Shown here piece after piece: positions 17,795-27,045 of a stretch of 64,000 nt of DNA. Both the position numbers and the translations under genes were made by a program. Numbering within the stretch: the stretch's first letter is position 1; every line of letters begins with the position of its first letter. The DNA is from Planctomycetales bacterium (lineage in GTDB: Bacteria > Planctomycetota > Planctomycetia > Isosphaerales > Isosphaeraceae), in the NCBI GenBank assembly GCA_027459775.1, contig DAIDHE010000093.1, positions 18,884 to 82,883 of the forward strand, written 5' to 3'. The notes under the pieces are model-generated. The model was given only the letters and a program-made list of their open reading frames with translations, was not told where the DNA came from and did not search any database.

Positions 17795-19573
17795 ATGGAG
17801 CCCATGCAGTACAACCCCGCCAATCCGCTCATCGTGCAAGGCGATCGCACGATCTTGCTCGAGGTCGACAACCCGCTGCACGCCCCGGCGCGCGACGCGC
17901 TGGCGCCGTTCGCAGAGCTCGAAAAGAGCCCCGAGCACATCCACACCTACCGCCTGACCCCGCTGTCGCTCTGGAACGCGGCGGCCGCCGGCATGACCGC
18001 GGCCGAAATGGTCGCGGCCCTCGAAACCTATTCCAAGTTCCCGATCCCCTCCAACATCCCCGCCGACCTTCGCGAGCTCGTCGACCGCTACGGCCGCGTG
18101 CGACTCGAAAGAGCCGACGGCGACCTCCGGCTGGTGACCACCGATCGCCCTCTGCTCGAGGAACTGGCGCGGCAACGAGGGGTCCGCGACTACCTCGGGC
18201 CGCGAATCGACGACACCAGCTTCTCGGTCGACGACGCCCATCGCGGTCTGCTCAAGCAGGCCCTGGTCGCGGTCGGCTACCCCGCCGAGGATCTCGCCGG
18301 CTACACCCAGGGCGCTCCCTTGGCCGTCGAGCTCCGCGCGGTCACGACGGCAGGCGCTCCGTTCGTGGTACGCGACTACCAGAAGGGGGCGGTCGCCGCG
18401 TTCCACGCCGGCGGCGATGCTCGCGGCGGCTCGGGCGTCGTCGTCCTTCCCTGCGGCGCCGGCAAAACCATCGTCGGCCTCGCCGCCATGGCCGCCCTCA
18501 AGACCGAAACCCTGATCCTCACCACCAGCACCACCGCCGTCGAACAGTGGCGCCGCGAAATCCTCGACAAAACCGACCTCGATCCCGAACTGATCGGAAC
18601 CTATACCGGCGACTCCAAGACCATCGCCCCGGTCACCCTCGCCACCTATCAGATCGTCACCTACAGGCCCAAGAAAGACGGCGATTTTCCCCATTTCCCC
18701 ATTTTCAACCAGCGCGATTGGGGGCTCATCGTCTACGACGAGGTCCACCTGCTGCCCGCACCCGTGTTTCGCGTCACTGCCGACATTCAGGCCAGGCGCA
18801 GGCTGGGGCTCACCGCGACCCTGGTCCGCGAGGACCACCACGAAGACGACGTCTTCAGCTTGATCGGACCCAAGAAATTCGACGTCCCCTGGCGCGTGCT
18901 CGAATCCAAGGGCTTCATCGCCGAGGCCCGCTGCCACGAAGTCCGCCTGGGCATGGCGCCCCCCCTGCGCATGGAATACGCCCTGGCCGAATGGCGCGAC
19001 AAGTTCCGCCTGGCCAGCGAAAACTCCGCCAAGGAAGAGCTCGTCGCCGCCCTCCTCGAACGTCACGACGGGCCCGACGACCGCGTCATCGTGATCGGTC
19101 AATACCTCAAGCAGCTCCGCCTGATGGCCGAGCGGTTTGACATCCCGCTCATCACGGGCCAGACTCCCAACTCGGAGCGCGAGACCCTCTACGGCGACTT
19201 TCGAGCCGGCCGCATCCGGCGGCTGATCCTCTCCAAGGTCGGCAATTTCGCCATCGATCTCCCCGACGCCAACGTCATGATCCAGGTGTCGGGAACCTTT
19301 GGCAGCCGCCAGGAAGAGGCCCAGCGGCTAGGCCGAATCCTTCGGCCCAAGGACGGCGACGCGCGGGCCCAATTCTTCACCCTGGTGACCCGCGACACTC
19401 GCGAGATGGATTTTGCCCATCACCGTCAGTTGTTCCTCACCGAGCAGGGCTACAGTTACGAGATCCTGGACGAGGCCGATCTGGTCGCGACCCGGCTCGA
19501 GACCTGGGCGAGCCGGCGCGAGAACGGCGACGCACATCCGCGGCGCGACGCCGTGAATCTCAACCGAACGTGA
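17795..19573 (+). CDS. XPB/Ssl2-type superfamily 2 DNA helicase
   Basis: 592 residues. The N-terminal third (to about 190) resembles the damage-recognition/Helicase_C_3-like part of bacterial XPB: NPANPLIVQGDRTILLEVDNP, then a helical LTPLSLWNAAAAGMTAAEMVAALE. The helicase core follows: VRDYQKGAV (Q-like), Walker A PCGAGKT (about 219), DEVH in IVYDEVHLLP (about 314), LTATLVRED, and motif VI QRLGRILRPK (about 509). Archaeal and bacterial XPB are 3'-5' helicases or translocases linked to nucleotide excision repair and transcription. I start it at ATG 17795 (or 17804), where similarity begins; the frame is open from 17690. It is followed 6 bases later by a small gene and then by a Helicase_C_3-like gene. 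Confidence 0.88.
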   Translation: MEPMQYNPANPLIVQGDRTILLEVDNPLHAPARDALAPFAELEKSPEHIHTYRLTPLSLWNAAAAGMTAAEMVAALETYSKFPIPSNIPADLRELVDRYGRVRLERADGDLRLVTTDRPLLEELARQRGVRDYLGPRIDDTSFSVDDAHRGLLKQALVAVGYPAEDLAGYTQGAPLAVELRAVTTAGAPFVVRDYQKGAVAAFHAGGDARGGSGVVVLPCGAGKTIVGLAAMAALKTETLILTTSTTAVEQWRREILDKTDLDPELIGTYTGDSKTIAPVTLATYQIVTYRPKKDGDFPHFPIFNQRDWGLIVYDEVHLLPAPVFRVTADIQARRRLGLTATLVREDHHEDDVFSLIGPKKFDVPWRVLESKGFIAEARCHEVRLGMAPPLRMEYALAEWRDKFRLASENSAKEELVAALLERHDGPDDRVIVIGQYLKQLRLMAERFDIPLITGQTPNSERETLYGDFRAGRIRRLILSKVGNFAIDLPDANVMIQVSGTFGSRQEEAQRLGRILRPKDGDARAQFFTLVTRDTREMDFAHHRQLFLTEQGYSYEILDEADLVATRLETWASRRENGDAHPRRDAVNLNRT

Positions 19574-19579
19574 TCAAGC

Positions 19580-19825
19580 ATGGCCAACCCGCCCTCTCGC
19601 ACACCCGTCAAGGTTCATCGCAACGTCGCCCTGTTACGGCTGGGCGAGCCGATCCTGGCCGAGGAGCTGCTGGCGCGCAAGACGCTCTCGCGGTCGGTGC
19701 TGGGCCGCCTCTCGGAGACGGTGCTCTTGATCGAGCACGACGCGTGCGATGCCGTCTTTGACGAGCTCAAGCGAATGGGTCATACGCCGCGGGTCGTGAA
19801 GCGGCGAGACGCGTCCAAGCGGTAG
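19580..19825 (+). CDS. 81-residue conserved-looking small protein between XPB and its partner
   Basis: Basic 81-residue protein beginning MANPPSRTPVKVHRNVALLRLGEP with a helical middle (AEELLARKTLSRSVLGRLSETVLLIEHDACDAVFDELKRMG) and a basic end VVKRRDASKR. I recognise no domain. It starts 6 bases after the helicase stop and ends 13 bases before the next gene, so it is almost certainly co-transcribed with both. Codon use matches its neighbours. A nucleic-acid-binding or adaptor role in the helicase module is only a guess from the charge and position. Confidence 0.7.
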   Translation: MANPPSRTPVKVHRNVALLRLGEPILAEELLARKTLSRSVLGRLSETVLLIEHDACDAVFDELKRMGHTPRVVKRRDASKR

Positions 19826-19838
19826 AGGAACCCAGGCC

Positions 19839-22130
19839 ATGTCAGGGGTTTTGGCGCGTGAGAATCGGGACGGGGACCTCGCGCGGCCGGAAATCCGCTG
19901 GCAAGCGCCCGAGCGCGGCGACCAGGCCAGGCGCGGCTTCCGGGGGGCCCTGGCGCGATACCGGACGTCGCGGCTGACGGCGATCTGGCACGCTCAGGGC
20001 GCTCACTCCGAGACCCCACGGCCCCGCCCCGGCTCGCTCGCCGATGAGATCACCGATCGCCTCGACCAACCGGCCGAGCTCCCGCCCCTCCTGGGCCGGC
20101 TCTCGCAGCCCGCACTCCAGGCGCTCGGATTCTTCGAGCTGGCCGAGCTCGCCTCGATCCCGCTCCCAACCCTGACCCAGGCCCTCGAGCTCCTGGGCGC
20201 TCGACCCGCCTGTTTGCTCGAACCGCTCGAACTCGGGCTCCTGGCGATCGAAGCCGGTCTCGATCGGCCACTCATCGACGATCTCGCCCCCCTGCTCCAA
20301 CCCGGCCCGAACGCGACGCTTCGCGTGCGCATCCACCCCGCCGTCGCACGATCTGTCAAGACCTTGACCCCCACGGGCGCGCCCCCCGCCCTCGCCGCCA
20401 GCATCGTCCAGCCCCGCGAGTCCGACGGCCTCGAGCCCTTGATCCGGCTGGCCGCGCTCTGGCAGCGCGTCCGCGCCGAGCCCCTTCGCCAGACCCAGTT
20501 CGGCGCACTCTACAAGCGTGACCGCGACCGCCTGGAAGGCGACCCCGTGCTGGCCGGCCCCAGCGCGCTGGCCCTCGCTCCCATCGTCGACCCCGCTTTC
20601 TTCACGCTGGCCACGGCCTTTCGCATCGGCCTCGTCGTCCCCGACCCCTCCGGCGACCAGCTCGCCGCCGCCCCGTTCGACTACTGGATCTCGAACGCCG
20701 TCCATCTGCCCCGCATGATCGCCAGCGGCTGGCTCGGCCTGGAGGCCTGGCGCGAATTCGAGGCCGAGCCCGGCGGGCTCGAGCCAATGGCTCTGCGGCT
20801 CGCCGCCTTGCTCTGGCTGGCCGCCCTTCCCGAATCCGACTGGACCACGCTCGAAGGCCTGTCTGAACACTTGCTGGAACATATATCAATTCATCGACCC
20901 GAGGAAGATCCCTCCGAACCCGACTCCGCCCGCCCGGCGTCCACGCGGCGGGGCGCGCGGACGCGGACGCGTCCCTTGCTCTCGCCGGCGGCCCGGCTCG
21001 CCCAGGGGCTCGAGGCGGTGATCCTGGGGCCGGCCCATGACCTGGGTCTGGTCCGGGTCGCCGAGGAGCGCGGCACCGGCCGACGCGCCGTCCAGCTCAG
21101 CCCGATGGGGCGTTACGCACTCTCGGTCGGCCCGTCGCCGGCCCCGCCGGCTTACTTTGAGCAATTCTTGTATGTTCAGCCGAATTTCGAGATCATCGCC
21201 TATCGCCAGGGGCTCTCGCCCCGGCTGGTCGGCCGGCTCTCGCGTTTCGCCTGGTGGACCAAGATCGGCTCCGCGCTCGAACTGGCGATCTCGCGCGAGT
21301 CGATCGTGCAGGGGCTCGAACAGGGCGAGACGGCCGAGAGTATCCTCGAGATCTTGTCTCGCCACAGCCACCGGGCGTTGCCCGCGAGCGTGGCCGATCT
21401 GGTCGCGAGCTGGTCGGCCCGCCGCGAACAGGTCGCCATGCACGAATCCGCCACGCTGATCGAATTCGGAAGCGCGGTCGAACGCGACTTGGCGGCGGCC
21501 GGCTGGCCCTCGTCCGATGGTCAACCGGCCGTCCCCGTCGCCGACCGCTTCTTGCTCGTCGAGGACGAAGGCACGATCCCCTTCGACCGCTTGCGGCTCA
21601 CCAGCACCCGCGACTATCGCCAGCCCCCCAGCATGTGCTTCACGCTCTTGCCCGACGGCGTCACCGTCGTGCTCGATCCCGCCCGGTCCGACCTGCTCGC
21701 CCTTGGAGAGATCAGCCGGTTCGCCGAACGCATCGCCGTCTCGTCGGCCCCGCCCGACTCGTTCGCCACGGCGGAGCATCCCCGCTTCGTGATCACCCAG
21801 TCGTCGCTCAAAAACGCGCTCGAGCGCGGCCTTTCACCCCAGCAGATCACCCAGTGGTTCGAGCGCAGAGCCGGCCTGACCACCCCCCCGGCGGTCACCC
21901 TTTTGCTCGCCGCCATCGACGGCAAATCGGCCCCGATCCGGGCGCGTAGGCTGCTCGTGATCGAAATCCCCAGCGCCGAGCTGCTCGACGGCCTCTACCA
22001 GCACCCGGCCACCAGCGGCGCACTCGGCGAACGGCTGGGCCCGACCACGGCCGCCGTGGCCGCCGACCAGATCGACGGCCTCGAAAAAACGCTCCGCGAG
22101 CTGGGCCTGCGCATCGACGTCGAAGCCTGA
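19839..22130 (+). CDS. large helicase-associated protein with Helicase_C_3 (XPB/Ssl2-like) domain
   Basis: 763 residues, no helicase ATPase motifs. Residues about 440-545 match the Helicase_C_3/XPB-associated pattern: FEQFLYVQPNFEIIAYRQGL, then FAWWTKIGSALELAIS, SIVQGLEQG, ILSRHSHRALPASVADLV. The C-terminal third continues with LLPDGVTVVLDPARSDLLALGEISRFAE and FVITQSSLKNALERGLSPQQI. The N-terminal half is helical (Leu/Ala/Pro-rich, winged-helix-like LQALGFFELAELASIPLPTLTQALELLGA). Similar proteins sit beside XPB in actinobacteria and other phyla, but no function is established. A basic RRGARTRTR patch occurs near residue 370. It lies 13 bases after the 81-residue gene; gene order XPB-small-partner implies one complex. 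Confidence 0.78.
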   Translation: MSGVLARENRDGDLARPEIRWQAPERGDQARRGFRGALARYRTSRLTAIWHAQGAHSETPRPRPGSLADEITDRLDQPAELPPLLGRLSQPALQALGFFELAELASIPLPTLTQALELLGARPACLLEPLELGLLAIEAGLDRPLIDDLAPLLQPGPNATLRVRIHPAVARSVKTLTPTGAPPALAASIVQPRESDGLEPLIRLAALWQRVRAEPLRQTQFGALYKRDRDRLEGDPVLAGPSALALAPIVDPAFFTLATAFRIGLVVPDPSGDQLAAAPFDYWISNAVHLPRMIASGWLGLEAWREFEAEPGGLEPMALRLAALLWLAALPESDWTTLEGLSEHLLEHISIHRPEEDPSEPDSARPASTRRGARTRTRPLLSPAARLAQGLEAVILGPAHDLGLVRVAEERGTGRRAVQLSPMGRYALSVGPSPAPPAYFEQFLYVQPNFEIIAYRQGLSPRLVGRLSRFAWWTKIGSALELAISRESIVQGLEQGETAESILEILSRHSHRALPASVADLVASWSARREQVAMHESATLIEFGSAVERDLAAAGWPSSDGQPAVPVADRFLLVEDEGTIPFDRLRLTSTRDYRQPPSMCFTLLPDGVTVVLDPARSDLLALGEISRFAERIAVSSAPPDSFATAEHPRFVITQSSLKNALERGLSPQQITQWFERRAGLTTPPAVTLLLAAIDGKSAPIRARRLLVIEIPSAELLDGLYQHPATSGALGERLGPTTAAVAADQIDGLEKTLRELGLRIDVEA

Positions 22131-22155
22131 GACCAGCCCGGTCTTCGGCCCTCGG

Positions 22156-23661
22156 TCACGAGCCCGCCCCCGCCGGCTCGAGCACCGCGTGCCAGCCCGA
22201 ACGAACCGGCGGCTTGGGCTGGGGTCCGGGCTCGGGCTGTTCGCTCGCGGGTGCGAACTTGTCGTGATCGGCGGCCGCGTCGATGTCGATCTCGGTCGGC
22301 TCGGTCTTGCCAGCCCGCGGCGCGCCAAGCTGGGCCCTCCGCCACGCCGTGCGCCTGGCCACGCTCGCACTCGGGCGCGGCTCGGTTTCGGCTTCATCGT
22401 CGGGCGGGTCGGCGATTCCCAGCAAGGTCGGCGGCGGAATCATGACCGCCGCGGCCGCGGCCCGACCACGCCGCGTCTTGGCCGGATCGGGCTCGTCCGT
22501 TTGCATCCGGGCCACCACGTCCGGCCCCGAAAGCCGGCCCTGACGGTCGGCGACCAACGTGTCGTCACCCGATCGCGGCGGTTGATAGAGCGCGGTCAAC
22601 CGATTGCGGTCGAGCATATGATAAATCGACCGTGGCGTTGCGTAGAGGCCGTGATCGCCGCCGTAATCGGCGAAATTGCACACGCCCGTAACATAGCCGT
22701 CCTCGGTGAAGAGCCCGCCCCCGGACCGTCCCTGGGCCGGCGCGTGGGTGCACTCGATGGCCTCATAGGCCGGTTTTTCGGTCAGATAATTCAGCAGTCG
22801 AGGACGCACGATGACGGTCGGCCAGGCGGTCGCGTCATGACCCTCGGAACAGCCCACGGTGATCAAGCGCATCCGCGCCTTCGGCTCCCAGAACGCCGGC
22901 GCCACCCGCGCGGCCGGCAGCCGCCGGCCCGGCCGGATCCGGATCAAACCCACGTCGTGGGCAAAGTCGTAATCAATCGCCTTGCCCTCGACCGACTCCT
23001 CGAAATGCACCTGCGCCGGCGACGTCCCCCGCAGCCGGCCGTCAAACAAATCGACCATGATCCGCAACGGAAACTCCGCCGGCCGCACCGGCTTCCGGCC
23101 ATCTCGTTTGAAGATATGCGCACACGTTAAAATGACTGATTCCTCGGGATCGCTCGCGATGATCGTGCCCGAGCCATAACCGATCGAACGGCCGTCGATG
23201 ATCTTGATGCGGACGACGGTCTGCCAGGGCTTGGGATTGACGGGGCGCGGCGGGGCGTCCTGGTCGACGTCGGCGTCCGAATCCTCGTCATCGCCCCCGG
23301 CCGAGTGCGCCCGCGAGTTGGCCGGCGGCTGGGCCTTGGCCAGGGCGGCCTCGTAAAACCGCTTGAGCTCCGCGGCCGGTTGCAGGCCCGACGTCCGATC
23401 GAGCTCGTTTCCTCGCGCATCGACGACGATGAAGGTCGGCACCGCCGTGACCTTGTAGCGCGCGGCCGCTTCCGGCGAACGGTCAATGTCGATCGAGCGG
23501 ATCGGCATTCCATCGCGCTCGAGGGCGGCGACGCGTCCGCGCATTTGTTTGCACGGGCCGCACCACTCGGCGTGGAAATCGAGCAAGACGGGCTCGGGGG
23601 CACTGGAGGCGGGCGCATCGCCAATCGTGACGAGTGCGATGACAAGCGAGAGGGCGTTCAT
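22156..23661 (-). CDS. exported thioredoxin-trypsin-like serine protease fusion
   Basis: 501 residues. After a signal peptide (1-20) comes a thioredoxin domain (22-110) with the redox motif in HAEWCGPCKQM (C34, C37) and cis-Pro in VTAVPTFIVV. An acidic linker (DDEDSDADVDQD) leads to a trypsin-like protease domain (145-350) with VILTCAHIF (H182), DFAHDVGLIRI (D236) and GRSGGGLF (S313), so the catalytic triad is complete. The C-terminal 130 residues are Pro/Arg/Ala-rich and probably disordered. The ATG at 23661 follows AAGGAG. An exported enzyme combining disulfide exchange with proteolysis, such as opening and cutting misfolded disulfide proteins, is my inference. It converges on the Helicase_C_3 gene. 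Confidence 0.85.
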   Translation of the reverse strand: MNALSLVIALVTIGDAPASSAPEPVLLDFHAEWCGPCKQMRGRVAALERDGMPIRSIDIDRSPEAAARYKVTAVPTFIVVDARGNELDRTSGLQPAAELKRFYEAALAKAQPPANSRAHSAGGDDEDSDADVDQDAPPRPVNPKPWQTVVRIKIIDGRSIGYGSGTIIASDPEESVILTCAHIFKRDGRKPVRPAEFPLRIMVDLFDGRLRGTSPAQVHFEESVEGKAIDYDFAHDVGLIRIRPGRRLPAARVAPAFWEPKARMRLITVGCSEGHDATAWPTVIVRPRLLNYLTEKPAYEAIECTHAPAQGRSGGGLFTEDGYVTGVCNFADYGGDHGLYATPRSIYHMLDRNRLTALYQPPRSGDDTLVADRQGRLSGPDVVARMQTDEPDPAKTRRGRAAAAAVMIPPPTLLGIADPPDDEAETEPRPSASVARRTAWRRAQLGAPRAGKTEPTEIDIDAAADHDKFAPASEQPEPGPQPKPPVRSGWHAVLEPAGAGS

Positions 23662-24301
23662 GCCGCGAGGACTCCTTTCCCAGGGGCTTGGCCGGGCCGG
23701 CAAACGGCATTCGCCGCTTGCTCGGGTCCCGTTCGCTCGGCCGCGAGCGCCCGCGCAGGGGGCGACGACCGGTTCACGGACCGGGCCCCGGCGAGCAAGC
23801 CGCCCTCGATCGCCTCTGCTCGGGCGGATGCGGATGTGCCGCGACCGCCAGCGCCGACGTCGAGCACGCCCGCCAAGGCGGGCGCGTTTGCCAAGTGAAG
23901 GAGATGTAAGACGAGGGGAGTATTGACGCGACGGAGCACCCCAGGCGCCCCGAATCTTCCTTGGTTTCTGCGTCTCGCGACCAGGACCACGCCGCTCGCC
24001 TTCAGAGCGCGCGGCGTCCCGCCGGCTCGACCTCGAAAAGCCCCGCCAGCCCCACCGGAATCCCCGGCAAGACCGCGCGAAACCACCAAGGCGGCCGACA
24101 GTCCCGAAGCGTTCGCGAGTACCCTCCTGGCCTCTGTCCGGCCCCGACCTCCGGTCAGGGGCGTGCAAGATCGCGAGGGGATCGCGTTCACCGCGGTGAG
24201 CCCCTTTTACTAGGAGTGGACGAGGAGTACCAGATCAGTTGTCGGCTTTTCCCGACACCGACTTGAGCCCCACTCCCAGTTTTTTTCCGCCCGCCTCTCG
24301 C
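23662..24301. other. intergenic region, 640 bases
   Basis: No gene recognised. Open frames run through it because of high GC, but none has a ribosome site or a family match; proline/arginine-rich translations mark them as spurious. It must carry the promoter of the Trx-protease gene. A short perfect stem (TGTCGG/CCGACA) lies at about 24240-24256, downstream of the DUF1080 gene, without a T-run on the minus strand. Confidence 0.4.
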
Positions 24302-24934
24302 TCAGCGACCGATCTCGCGAATCTCCAGATCCTTGAAGCGAACCTCCATCGCCGGGCCCACGTGCACCTGAAGCGCGATGATCCCCTCGTCGGCGAATTC
24401 CGGATCCTTGCGAGCAATGACGACCACGCCATTCAATTCAATCGTGAGCTGCTTGCCCTGGAACGTGATCACGAAGTCGTTCCAGTCGTCCTTCTTGACC
24501 AGCTTGGCGGCCTTTTTCTCGGGATAACGCTCGAGAATCCCCCGCCCGCGCTCCTCGTAGAGCAGCCCCCAGTAGCCGTCGGCGATGTCGGCTTGCGGGC
24601 CCGAGACCACCCCGTCGTCGGCCCGCTTGCTGCGAATCTGGATCCCCGAGTTCCCATTCCGGTACTTGACCTTGGCCTTGAGCACGAAGTTGCGATACGA
24701 CTTTTCGGTCGCCAGGAACTCGTTCTTCTTGAGATCCCCCTTGGTCCGCCCGACAATCACGCCGTCCTCGACCGTGAAGAGCGACTTGTCGGCGGGCGTC
24801 ACCCAGCCGGTCAGATCCTTGCCGTTGAAGAGCGCGTGGAACTCATCGCCCGCCCCGAAAAGTACCCCCGATGCGCTGGCCGCGATCGCAAGCCCCAGCA
24901 CCGCCGCCGTCATCCGCCCCGTGATTCCCGACAT
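24302..24934 (-). CDS. DUF1080 family exported protein (3-keto-disaccharide hydrolase-like)
   Basis: 210 residues with a Sec signal peptide (1-27, ending ASGVLFGAG). The body is the concanavalin-like DUF1080 fold: FHALFNGKDLTGWV near the start, FTVEDGVIVGRTKG, NSGIQIRSK, ADIADGYWGLLYEERGRGIL, DWNDFVITFQG and the terminal EVRFKDLEIREI. The family is very numerous in planctomycetes; some members hydrolyse 3-keto-glycosides, so a role in sugar breakdown in the periplasm is plausible. No dehydrogenase partner gene is adjacent. Confidence 0.9.
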   Translation of the reverse strand: MSGITGRMTAAVLGLAIAASASGVLFGAGDEFHALFNGKDLTGWVTPADKSLFTVEDGVIVGRTKGDLKKNEFLATEKSYRNFVLKAKVKYRNGNSGIQIRSKRADDGVVSGPQADIADGYWGLLYEERGRGILERYPEKKAAKLVKKDDWNDFVITFQGKQLTIELNGVVVIARKDPEFADEGIIALQVHVGPAMEVRFKDLEIREIGR

Positions 24935-25097
24935 GTTGCATCTCTCCCCGCGTGTTGAACCGGCAGGTCAGGGCGCGATGAGCTCGGCCGCTGGATTCCC
25001 GCAAGCCCCGATTCTCGCGCCCGCCGCGCCACGGGTCAACCGCCCTGCTCCCCCCGGTTTGCGTGCCAGCGGCTCCCGCGATTAAAATCGCCCCGCC

Positions 25098-26048
25098 ATG
25101 ACGTTTCTCCAAGACCTCGATCGCTACGGCCCCGACTCCACCATCGTCGTCTCGCCCGCCGAGGCCAGGGCCTACTGCGCGCGGCTGACCCGCTCCCATT
25201 ACGAAAACTTCAGCGTCGTCACCTGGCTCACCCCTCGTGAACATCGGCCGGCCTTCGAGAGCATTTACGCCTTCTGCCGCTGGTCCGACGATCTGGGCGA
25301 CGAGGTCGGCGAACCCGCCCGCTCGCTCGAGCTCCTGGCCTGGTGGCGCGAGTCGCTCTCGGAGATGTACCGAGGCCACGCGCGCCATCCCGTCTTCCAG
25401 GCCCTCGCCGGCACGGTCGCTCGGTACGCGATCCCTCCGGAACCCTTTCACGACCTGATCTCGGCCTTCGAGCAAGACCAGCGCCACCCGGAATACGCGA
25501 CCTACGCCGAGCTGCTCGACTATTGCACGCGGTCGGCGAACCCGGTCGGCCGGCTTGTGCTCCACGTGGCCGGTGCGTTCACACCTGAGAACGCCCAGCT
25601 CTCGGATTCCACCTGCACCGCGCTCCAGCTCGCGAATTTCTGGCAAGACGTGGCGCGTGACCTGGCGATTGGGCGGATCTACCTGCCGAGCGAGGATCGC
25701 GAGCGATTCGGATGCTCCGAGGCCGACCTCCGCGGATTGGTCTTCACCCCGGCGTTCGCCGCCCTCATGCGGTTCGAGGTCGAGCGCACCCGCGCTCTCT
25801 TTGCCGAGGGGCTGCCCTTGGTCTCACGAATCAAGGGCCCGCTCGCCGTGGATGTGGATCTTTTTTCCCGCGGCGGCCTGGCGATTCTCGATCGCATCGA
25901 GCGCGCCGGCTACGACGTCCTTTCGGGGCGGCCCGCGCTCTCGCGCTGGACCAAGATCGGCCTGATTGCGCGGGCGGTCGCCGGCATGGCAGCGGAACGA
26001 TTTCGCGGCGCCGCCCCCGTGCCCGTCGCCGCGGAGCCGGGTCCGTGA
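25098..26048 (+). CDS. hpnC: squalene synthase-type enzyme HpnC
   Basis: 316-residue all-helical trans-prenyltransferase of the squalene/phytoene synthase family. The first Asp-rich motif is in FCRWSDDLGDEVG and the second in QLANFWQDVARD, both needed to bind Mg-diphosphate. HpnC, HpnD and HpnE together turn two farnesyl diphosphates into squalene (via presqualene diphosphate and hydroxysqualene) for hopanoids. The stop overlaps the start of hpnD by four bases (GTGA), implying translational coupling. HpnE (flavin oxidoreductase) is not in this window, nor is squalene-hopene cyclase. Separation of HpnC from HpnD is based on order and on closeness to each family by eye. Confidence 0.88.
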   Translation: MTFLQDLDRYGPDSTIVVSPAEARAYCARLTRSHYENFSVVTWLTPREHRPAFESIYAFCRWSDDLGDEVGEPARSLELLAWWRESLSEMYRGHARHPVFQALAGTVARYAIPPEPFHDLISAFEQDQRHPEYATYAELLDYCTRSANPVGRLVLHVAGAFTPENAQLSDSTCTALQLANFWQDVARDLAIGRIYLPSEDRERFGCSEADLRGLVFTPAFAALMRFEVERTRALFAEGLPLVSRIKGPLAVDVDLFSRGGLAILDRIERAGYDVLSGRPALSRWTKIGLIARAVAGMAAERFRGAAPVPVAAEPGP

Positions 26049-26908
26049 CCGAGCCAGGCTCGCTCAAGGCGAGCTATCGGTTTTGCTCGACCCTGGCTCG
26101 TCGCGAAGCGCGTAATTTTTATTATGCGTTTCTGCTTTTGCCCCCCGCGCGCAGGCGTTCGATGTGCGCTCTCTATGCGTTTCTGCGACACGCCGACGAC
26201 CTCGCCGACCGCCCCGCCCCCGACGCCGAACGCGAAACGGCCCTGGCCGGCCTGCGCCAGGATCCCGATCGCGCGATCGCGGGCGAGGCCACGCTCTGGC
26301 CCGGCATGCAAGCCCTGGGCGACGCCGCCCGCCGCCACGCGATCCCCGCGAATTTGTTTCATCAAGCGATCGACGGCGTCCTGATGGACGTCCATCACCG
26401 CCGGTTCGCGACCTTTGCCGAGCTCGCCGACTACTGCCACCACGTCGCATCCGTGGTTGGCATGGCATGTCTGCACATCTGGGGATATTGTTCTGAGGAA
26501 GGCCGCGCCGAGGCCCTCGCCGAGCATTACGGCCTGGCGCTTCAGCTTACGAACATCCTCCGCGACGTCGGCGAGGACGCCCGCGCGGGTCGCGTTTATC
26601 TCCCGCGCGAGGATCTCGACCGCTTCGGCGTCGACCCCGGCGAGCTTGCCGGGCATGGAATTCCCAGCGATCGTTTGCGCGCGCTGCTCGAATTCGAAGC
26701 CGCCCGCGCCCGCGGCTGTTATGAGGCAGGCAAGCCCCTCGAGGATCTGGTCGACCGCGTCGGCCGCCCGGTCCTGCGCGCGATCGTGGGCATCTATCAC
26801 GCACTGCTCGACGAAATCATCCGCCGCGACTATCGCGTCCTCGAGCGCCGCCTCGCCATCCCTCCCACCCGCAAGCTCGCCATCGCGGTCCGGTCGCTTT
26901 GCCCTTAA
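26045..26908 (+). CDS. hpnD: presqualene diphosphate synthase HpnD
   Basis: 287 residues beginning with GTG at 26045, which overlaps the hpnC stop. The frame is open much further upstream, but that part only shadows hpnC. Motifs: NFYYAFLLLPPARRRSMCALYAFLRHADDLAD (Asp-rich motif 1) and LQLTNILRDVGEDARAGRVYLP (motif 2). This pattern is nearer to the HpnD/phytoene synthase group, which condenses two farnesyl diphosphates to presqualene diphosphate. Cytosolic or membrane-peripheral. GGAG at about 26033 could serve as ribosome site. It forms a two-gene unit with hpnC. Confidence 0.88.
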   Translation: MTEPGSLKASYRFCSTLARREARNFYYAFLLLPPARRRSMCALYAFLRHADDLADRPAPDAERETALAGLRQDPDRAIAGEATLWPGMQALGDAARRHAIPANLFHQAIDGVLMDVHHRRFATFAELADYCHHVASVVGMACLHIWGYCSEEGRAEALAEHYGLALQLTNILRDVGEDARAGRVYLPREDLDRFGVDPGELAGHGIPSDRLRALLEFEAARARGCYEAGKPLEDLVDRVGRPVLRAIVGIYHALLDEIIRRDYRVLERRLAIPPTRKLAIAVRSLCP

Positions 26909-27045
26909 GGTACGACGGGCCTCCGCGGCGGGGGTCGACGGGGGCTGGACTCGATTGTAAACTTGTTGGGGAGGTTGATCTCCCAAACCCCTTGATTCCC
27001 ACCCACGTAGGTCTTGCGCCTCAGGCGCGCCCTGGAGTTCGATTC

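Noticed and set aside
17588..19102. 504-codon open frame on the minus strand
   Set aside because: Antisense to the XPB helicase, whose motifs are intact on the other strand.
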